From NCBI RefSeq assembly GCF_016808335.1, contig NC_053142.1:50711992-50775991 (forward strand): a stretch of DNA of 64,000 nucleotides. Direction: 5' to 3'. Below are positions 57,626-64,000 of the stretch, in pieces. Every line of letters starts with the position of its first letter. Position 1 is the stretch's first letter. The notes under the pieces are model-generated. The model had not been told where the DNA came from. It made no database searches and was given only the letters and a program-made list of their open reading frames with translations. This DNA comes from Panicum virgatum (Eukaryota > Streptophyta > Magnoliopsida > Poales > Poaceae). Made by a program: the position numbers and the translations under genes.

Positions 57626-59945
57626 ATGGATTCGGGCTCTGGGAAGCCCGAGGAGGTGGCCGCCTTCCAAAACAGCGAGGCCAAGCAGGCGAGGCTGCAG
57701 TCCATGCTCGCCGCGCTCCTCGACGACCCCATACTCGCGGACGTCCCCAGGAAGCCCTCCCTCGCTGACGTCGACACGCTGATAAACCTCGAGCTCGGGA
57801 GCGCCATGAGGGTGACCGTTGTCAAGTTGGACAACACCTCCTTCGGTACACCTGATCCCCTTCACGCTTCAGACCTCACGTTCTGCACTTTTTCTCATCA
57901 TTCAGTAGATCCTGTAGTCCTTATATCCTGTCTTTTTAGTTGAACTCGATTACTTATCTGCTTCTTTTATCCCCTATGTGAAAGATGTTGCGGTGTCGAA
58001 TGCTGCCACGGTCAAGGATTTGAAGCTAGCTATCAGGAAGAAGATCAATGAGATAGAACAAGAGAAGATGGGGCATCGTCACATCTCGTGGTAAGGAAAA
58101 TCTTTCCTGTGGATCATTGCTTGCTTGTTGCTTCTATGTGGTTTATGATGTGCATTGCTCTTTGTGATGCTTGTTACCTTGGCATCAAGGCTTGGTTGCC
58201 CTAATTTCTTATTGTTCTTGAAATGCTACCACCCAGTGGATCTCTACTATGTGATAACTCATACAATGGACATTCGAGTAATTAAGTACTACTCCAACTG
58301 GAATTACTTGACGTTTTGGCTATATCTGTCTGTCGAAAATGTCATGTAATTCTGGCTGGAGGACTATGCTCCATAGTGTATGAACTACATTAAGAGACAA
58401 AAACTGAAGTTTGTTTTGATTTTCTGTTTGATTTGCGCCGTGGTTCACCTGGTTAGTTCCTTTTCTTAATTGAACAGGGGAGGCATGGCCTTCTTTTTGT
58501 ATATTACCCGTTATGTAAGTACATAGTTTTTTTTGTACATGTGCCTTTGCTGACCGTTTTACTCTCAGTTATTCAGAAGTGCACAAGCCAGTATTTTCTA
58601 CTAGATAAACACATGATATCCTTAGTTCCAGGACTGCTGAAACTTTCCTTCAAGCATTTTCAGGGGCCTTCCAAAGTGGCAAATATGATTCCATTTCCAA
58701 TTTTCCATGGTTTCCACGAGCCTTTGTGTCTGAAGTCTGATAGCATTTTACATTTTTACCTAACAATTTGGGCAGCAGCTATCACTTGAAAGAGTTCCTG
58801 AAATGAGTATTTACTGCTGCTAAATTTACGGAAAGTGTGGTCCCTGGTTGTTGGGCTATGAGGATCGCATTGCATTATGGAAACCTATAGTTCTGGTTCG
58901 GGGGTTTTCTCAACCTGTGTGAGAAGGTCTTCTTCTTAGCAATATAGCCGGGGGCTGCTTACCCCCTGCATGTTGAGTTTTTTTATATATATAGTTTCTG
59001 GATGGGACAACTATTTTATTTATATACAAATTCAGGGAGGAATAATGACCCCATAGTTTGTGCTTTCGTGACTTAGCCCATGTATGGTGTATACGTTCTG
59101 TTAAAAGGAATAAGTAGATGTTGATTTTTATTCTATCCTTGTGATGATAATTATGCTCAGCGTTAGTGAGAATGATAGCAGTAGCTTTTAGTGTAGCATA
59201 ATGATATTGTAGGCTTCTGAAGATTAGTAATGTTTTGTGTTTGTCATTTTGCTATTGAGGAGAGGTACTATATACTTTTGGTTAATGGCTTTTCTTGGAA
59301 CCTTTTGTCAGTTGGTGTTCCTCATTGTTTAGATAATGGCATTTCTGAACTCTTTTTGGAATGTTTGCTGATTCTTGTGCCTTCATACTATCTCTGTTTG
59401 ATCCAGGAAGCATGTATGGGATAACTACTGCTTGACACATCATAATGAGAAGCTGGTAGATGACAGTTCTGCACTTTCTTCCCACGGCGTCCGAAATAAC
59501 TCTAAGGTAGCTCTTTTGCTTAAGAAATACAAGGTTTCTGGTGATATTCTACAGAAAATATCCATGTTCATTTCTGGAATACTAAATAAGGTTAGCTTCT
59601 CTCAGGTAGTAACCATGCATCAACTGATAACTGTTGCTGTTTGAATTTGACGTTATCTCCCAGTTTTTTGAGCCCCTTTTTGGTGGGCATCTGTTTCTGT
59701 AGTGTTTATCCTTAGGTATACCCTGTGTTTGTCTGGGACATTGTGGTCATTTTAGTGTCACACTTGCAATATCTTTCAGTATACTTTTGGTAATTATATA
59801 ATCTTGCTGTCCTTTCAAAAGAAAAATTGACGATATCTGCCCTATGCAGGTCTGCTTCTCACCACATATCATGTCCAGAGTGCACCGGAAGCACTCTAGA
59901 AGAAGAAAACACCGCTTCTTCCATGGTCTTAGCAAAAAACTGTGA
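57626..59945 (+). CDS. SNRNP25: U11/U12 small nuclear ribonucleoprotein 25 kDa protein
   Basis: Four coding exons 57626-57845, 57985-58090, 59407-59506 and 59850-59945 (522 nt, 173 aa; phases join exactly). It is a subunit of the U11/U12 di-snRNP that recognises minor (U12-type) introns. Helical N-terminus (ARLQSMLAALLDDPIL), then a ubiquitin-like domain from MRVTVVKLDNTSF through ATVKDLKLAIRKKI, GHRHISWKHVWDNYCL and GVRNNSKVCF, and a very basic tail HRKHSRRRKHRFFHGLSKKL, all as in family members. The ATG chosen begins MDSGSGKPEE; none further upstream is in frame. Introns are ordinary GT-AG U2-type by eye. Downstream it converges with WUS. Confidence 0.93.
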
Positions 59946-61239
59946 TCACACCTCGTGAATTTAAAGCTAGAGAAGCAAGCTGGCGCCAAGGCATGATGAA
60001 CATCATCGTTTTCTCATAAAAATAGTGTGGTCACTTCTGAACTGATAGGTTCTTGGGATGTATTACAGTGATTTTTCAGTTTAACCGTCCGGGCTACACC
60101 TGTTCTATATTTCTCTAGAAGTCAGAGAAATACACAATCCACTCATGTCTTGAACCTAAAGCAAGTAACATTATAGCCTTTATGCGGATCAGCAAAAGTA
60201 TGATATTCTGAACTGGAGGTGCGGTCACTTCAGAACTGATAGTGTTTGAAAAGGTTCTAGCTAGCTATGTTTGCAACGCAGGCCATCATGCATGTATTCT
60301 TGTTTAAGAGCTGTTCTGGTCGTGTAAGTTGTTGGAAAGTGATCTAGTAATTTTCACTTTAATTGACTAGGCTAGGAGAGCGCCTGTATATTTGTCCTAG
60401 AGAAGTCAGTGAAATGCATAATCAGACTCGTGTCTCACTCTGCTGTATACATTACAGCCTTTTTACGCCCATCCCATCTAGCAAATGTATGAGATCCTGC
60501 AATACTTACCACTGGGTACAAACACATGCTTTGAGAGACAAAAACAAAGAAACCAAATAAAACATACTTGGTATGAACCTACATATAATTAAACAAGAGC
60601 ATTCAAAGATACCATGAGCAAATGTCTTCACTGGAACTAGGACACAACTTTATTTTGTGCAACACTAACCAACAAGCTCAACAAAAGTGGTCCCAGGCTT
60701 CATCCCTGCAAAGCTGAACTGAAAAAAACTAGCAGTGGTAGAGACTAGAGAGACACCACCACTGCTGGAACTACAAGACACAAACAAGGCTGAGAGACTC
60801 GGAGAGTTTCTAGCCTCAACAGAACAGGTGAGCACTGAGCAGGAAGCAAGGAAAGCAGAGACAGGCAGGACCTCATTCCCTTTTCTGGAAGTCACAAAAG
60901 GGAGGGACAAGCTTGACACAAGTGTCCCCATTCCCCAAACACATTGCAACCACCACCAGGTCCACTACAAACAACTCTCACTGCACCACACCACACCACA
61001 CTGTTGTACTGGAGCACTGCATGGTGCATGCAGTTGCAGTTGCATTCCTTTTCCTTCAGACATGCTTCTATATATATATATAAATATTCTTGATGCTTCT
61101 AACAGCTAGCTACTACATTAGGACAAGGACAGCGTACTACTATGACTTCTACTTTCACCAGAATTCAGAGACATAAACTCACACAGCCACAGGCAGAAGG
61201 CACATTGCTCCCAGAGAGCAGCACTGGCCGCTGAAGCTC
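59946..61239. other. 3' region between SNRNP25 and WUS
   Basis: Includes the SNRNP25 3' UTR, an old duplication (60015-60510, listed separately) and the 3' flank of WUS. Open frames on both strands at 60665-61109 lack family likeness and are not called. Confidence 0.5.
60015..60510. repeat. diverged tandem duplication
   Basis: 60020-60205 and 60222-60510 share, in order, GGTCACTTC(T/A)GAACTGATAG, a CTAGA(G)AAGTCAG(A/T)GAAAT block, an ACTC(A/G)TGTCT block, ACATTA(T/C)AGCCTTT and an AGCAAA(A)GTATGA/ATGTATGAGAT block. Similarity is weak but collinear. Confidence 0.6.
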
Positions 61240-62400
61240 TCACATGGTCCCTGCAGTGTAAGGGCAGCACCAGGAGCTGAGGCTGAGCTCCAGGGATGCA
61301 GTAGCAGCTGATGCATCCTGGGGCTGGCTGGTGGTGGTGTAAAAGCTGTACTGCTCCTGCAGCTGCAGCAGCTGGTGGTGCTGCTGCTGGATCGTAACGG
61401 AAGTGGTAGTGGTGGCAGTGGCAGCGGCACCCCAGAACGGCAGGGTGGGCAGGTAGCCGCCGCGGATGGCGTCGCCTGCTGGTGCTGGGGCTCCGTGCCG
61501 CGGCCGCGGAGGGTGGCTGCTGTCGCCGGTCGGGAAGAGAGGGAGCGTCTCGGGCGCCCGCGTCGTCGTCGGTGCCGCCGCCGCCGCCGCCCACGAGTCC
61601 GACGACGAGAGGCATGCCCACGGCGAGGCCGCGGCGCCGGCGCTGGCGCTGCTACCGTGGTGGCCGCCCGTGCTCCTCATCACGCCCATGTAGTCCTGCG
61701 CGCGCACCGGACCCAAGAATTGACAATGCAACGAAGACACGGATTGGGAGAAACGTGCCGATCGACGTGTGTGGAAAGTGCAATTAGTTACCTGCAGGAC
61801 GCATGTCTCGGTGGCCATGGCGGTGGTGCTGCCCCAATCGGAGCTAGTGTCCAGCTGCAACGCGGAGCCGCCGCCATTGCCGGGGTACAAGCCCAGGGGG
61901 GAGGAGGGAGGCGCCGCGCCTGATGATGATTTGATGCCGACATGCAAGAACGCGCGCGACCATCACACGTTTCGATCGAGCACACCAACCAAATTGAAGC
62001 TTCAGATCGAACGATCATGCGCAGACGGCATACCTGAAGGCGACGAGAGCGAGAGGGCGCCGAGGTGGCTGGCCTCGGCCGTGGCGGCGGCGGGGAAGTT
62101 GACGTCGAGGTTGGTGAGGCGCCGCTTCTGCCGCTCGCGGGCCTTGTGGTTCTGGAACCAGTAGAAGACGTTCTTGCCCTCGATCTTGCCGTACTGGCGC
62201 AGCATGGCGGTGATGCGCTGGATCTGCTCCGAGTTGGGCGACCGGATGCCGCAGCCGTAGTAGAGATCCTTGAGTAGCTTGATCTGCTCCGGCGTCGGCG
62301 TCCACCGCGAGCCGCTGGCGCGGCACGGCGCCACGGCGCCGCCGGTGCCTCCCGCTCCAGCACCACCGCCAACGCTCCTGCCGCCCACATTGGCCGCCAT
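61240..62400 (-). CDS. WUS: WUSCHEL homeodomain transcription factor
   Basis: Three exons 62400-62034, 61919-61792, 61695-61240 (951 nt, 316 aa; GT-AG, phases 1 and 0). WUS proteins maintain stem cells in shoot and inflorescence meristems and act in the nucleus. Seen: Gly-rich N-terminus; WOX-type homeodomain about residues 31-96 ([37 protein letters not shown]) with the extra residue in YYGCGIRSP typical of WUS; WUS box TLPLFP at about 215-220; EAR-like LELSLSSW at 300-307. DYMGVM and [14 protein letters not shown] resemble maize WUS proteins as I remember them; WUS rather than WOX5 is favoured by the WUS box with acidic/EAR tail and length. Upstream GTG-initiated extension ignored. A (TC)27 tract lies about 580 bp upstream. 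Confidence 0.92.
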
Positions 62401-62972
62401 GCCCTCGATCTCCTCCCCCACCTGCGGCTGCTGCACTGGTCTTGTGATTGCCTGCTGGGTTGCTGTGGTGATCTCGCTCTATGGCAAGGAGGAGGAAAGG
62501 GTTTGCCTTGGCCTTGCGGAGGCATGAGAAGAGGGTTTATAAGGAGGAGCAGAGAGCTAGGAGGGGTCTAGGAGCTAGCATGCAGTGCTAGTGTGGCTGC
62601 TAGGTGCATGGCGATGATATAGGCTGGGGCTGGGAGGATCATGGGGATTCGATATCTTTTGGAGAGGGACATGTGAAGTTGACACACGAGGGCGGAGGGG
62701 GCTTGCTCTCAGCTGCTTGAGCTCACCCGGCCGCTTCAGTTCAGTACTTCAGTTGGAAGAGAGAGGGGAGACAGAGAGGGGAGGGAGGAGCATGTGGGGA
62801 GCATGCAGAGGGCGTAGAAGGCCAGGCTCCTCTTGTGGCAACTGCTTCTTCCTCAGCCTAGCATGGGTACACAGGCCCTCTCTTGCAGCAGCTGCTGGTG
62901 CAAAGGCTACCGATGCAACCATGCCATAGCTCTGCTGCTGCAAACTAGCTAGTGCATCATTGTTCTTGCAGA

Positions 62973-63034
<62 letters not shown>

Positions 63035-63440
63035 CCTCCCCTGTGATAGAAAAAGAAACAAGCCGAGACGTGTTCATACATGGATCGATCGAGCTGGGTT
63101 TGGGGCAAACAACATGTGTGCGCGATGTGGCAGGGTTTTGTTGAATTGTCTGCTTCCACTCAACAGTATATCCAGTTGTTCAGATTGACAGTGGGATTTT
63201 CCCCCCTTCTACCATGGAAATTCTCAAGCACCACACCATTTGGATTTAGTTTTGCAAAGATCCTGGAATTCTTGTGTTTTGCTTTGCAGCGCTGAAACAG
63301 ACTACGCAAGAACCGGATACTACCTCTTGCTTGCTTCGGCTTTTCGTTTTTTTATTTGAACAAATTGGAAGGAGCACTGTCAAATCATATAAGAAGAAAA
63401 AACAGAATCTTATAGTTAACTAATCCGAGAGCTTTTCGTT
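62401..63440. other. WUS promoter and upstream region
   Basis: The immediate upstream stretch (62401-62530) has AGGGTTTATAAGG on the plus strand (minus CCTTATAAACCC at about 62532-62543), a possible TATA box 130-140 bp before the ATG. Further up are GA-rich runs (62757-62790) and the (TC)n tract. No gene is seen. Confidence 0.5.
62977..63030. repeat. (TC)27 microsatellite
   Basis: 54 uninterrupted bases of TC (GA on the WUS strand), followed by CCTCCCTCCC. It lies in the WUS upstream region. Confidence 0.95.
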
Positions 63441-64000
63441 TCAAATAATTTGCTCGTCAGCATTCTAATTATATGTAGAGATAGAACATGGGGACGAATA
63501 ACCCAAGAAAACACGAGTTGGCATGCATGGCAACTAGCTAGTGTGCTTGCCGAGCTGGCGAGAGATGGCACACTTTGTTTTTAAATTGTCTAGAACTGCA
63601 GGACTAGGATTACCGAGACGCTGATGCCAGTGATGTCGAAACAGCGAGGCTGGTGTGGGTGGTGATAGGGATGCTAGGTGGGATGGTGTAGATCCCCGCT
63701 ACTATTGTAGGAATAGCGAAAAATCACACACGACTGATCGGAAGATCTTTGATAGAAAAACCAAAAGCTTCAAATTTGATGGAACAACGGTTGCCACGTG
63801 TAAATTGTCTAACTGACAAAAGGTTATATTATGAATAATAGCAGGGACAGTAAGGGCGTTGTTTAAATCGAAGTTCGATGCAGGTGTGCGGAGAGTAGAA
63901 TAACCTCTAGCTGTGACAGTTAGAGATGTGCCATTGCCTACTGTAATGGAAGAATTGAAGGAAGGAAGACGAGAGAGAAAGTATACCATCGGTGACGACA
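63440..64000 (-). mobile_element. decayed Ty1/copia polyprotein fragment
   Basis: Read on the minus strand in several frames. VGNGTSLTVTARGYSTL and a FxLNNxLxVPAIIxN stretch (about 63830-63950) fit the pre-integrase linker of copia Gag-Pol. After a frameshift CSIKFEAFGFSIKDLP (about 63730-63780), then RLGNPSPAVLDNLKT (63590-63640) and CHACQL (near 63520). Several stops and shifts, so it is inactive. It continues past the window edge. Confidence 0.75.

Noticed and set aside
60665..61109. Ser-rich minus-strand and overlapping plus-strand open frames between SNRNP25 and WUS
   Set aside because: Low-complexity composition, no family likeness, and they lie in convergent 3' flanks.

Overview
The window looks like nuclear DNA of a grass, probably a panicoid (Miscanthus, Saccharum, Sorghum and Zea are the kind of genomes it resembles; the species cannot be fixed by eye). 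Reasons: GT-AG introns throughout, GC-rich first exons, a WUSCHEL gene whose tail resembles the maize WUS proteins, a CYP92A-type P450, and a 29-kb block of Tat-lineage Ty3/gypsy retrotransposons. Everything was read by eye; exon borders were placed from GT/AG sites, reading frame and remembered family patterns, and no database search was run.

Layout. 1-4042: intergenic DNA with a hAT-like end, then a two-exon P450 gene on the minus strand. 4043-33421: two nested LTR elements of one family, both read on the minus strand. The outer one (element A, 4043-33421) has ATCTT target duplications. The inner one (element B, 4762-20799) sits inside A's left LTR with GGGGG duplications. Each carries gag and protease, and between pol and the 3' LTR a five-exon gene on the opposite strand. 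B has full-length gag-pol with at least five in-frame stops and a substituted RT catalytic Asp. A has lost RT, RNase H and most of integrase, yet its antisense gene is fully open (predicted 1140 aa), whereas B's is broken.

33427-41200: gene-poor DNA with a ~145-bp tandem array, a MITE-like repeat, a tRNA-like relic and a fragment resembling MAP3K-epsilon. 41220-46297: six-exon IQD calmodulin-binding gene (+). 48325-54280: four-exon CCCH zinc-finger gene (-) with a 4.4-kb first intron rich in repeats. 55766-57185: PHF5A/Rds3 splicing factor (-), head-to-head with 57626-59945, the U11/U12 snRNP 25-kDa protein gene (+). 61240-62400: WUSCHEL homeobox gene (-). 63440-64000: decayed Ty1/copia fragment running off the edge.

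The most notable points are: (1) the intact, spliced antisense gene of element A, with a conserved palindrome before it and a separate TATA-to-AATAAA mini-unit upstream; (2) a compact shared promoter between two genes whose products belong to the same spliceosomal particle; (3) self-nesting of one retrotransposon family with exact target duplications.
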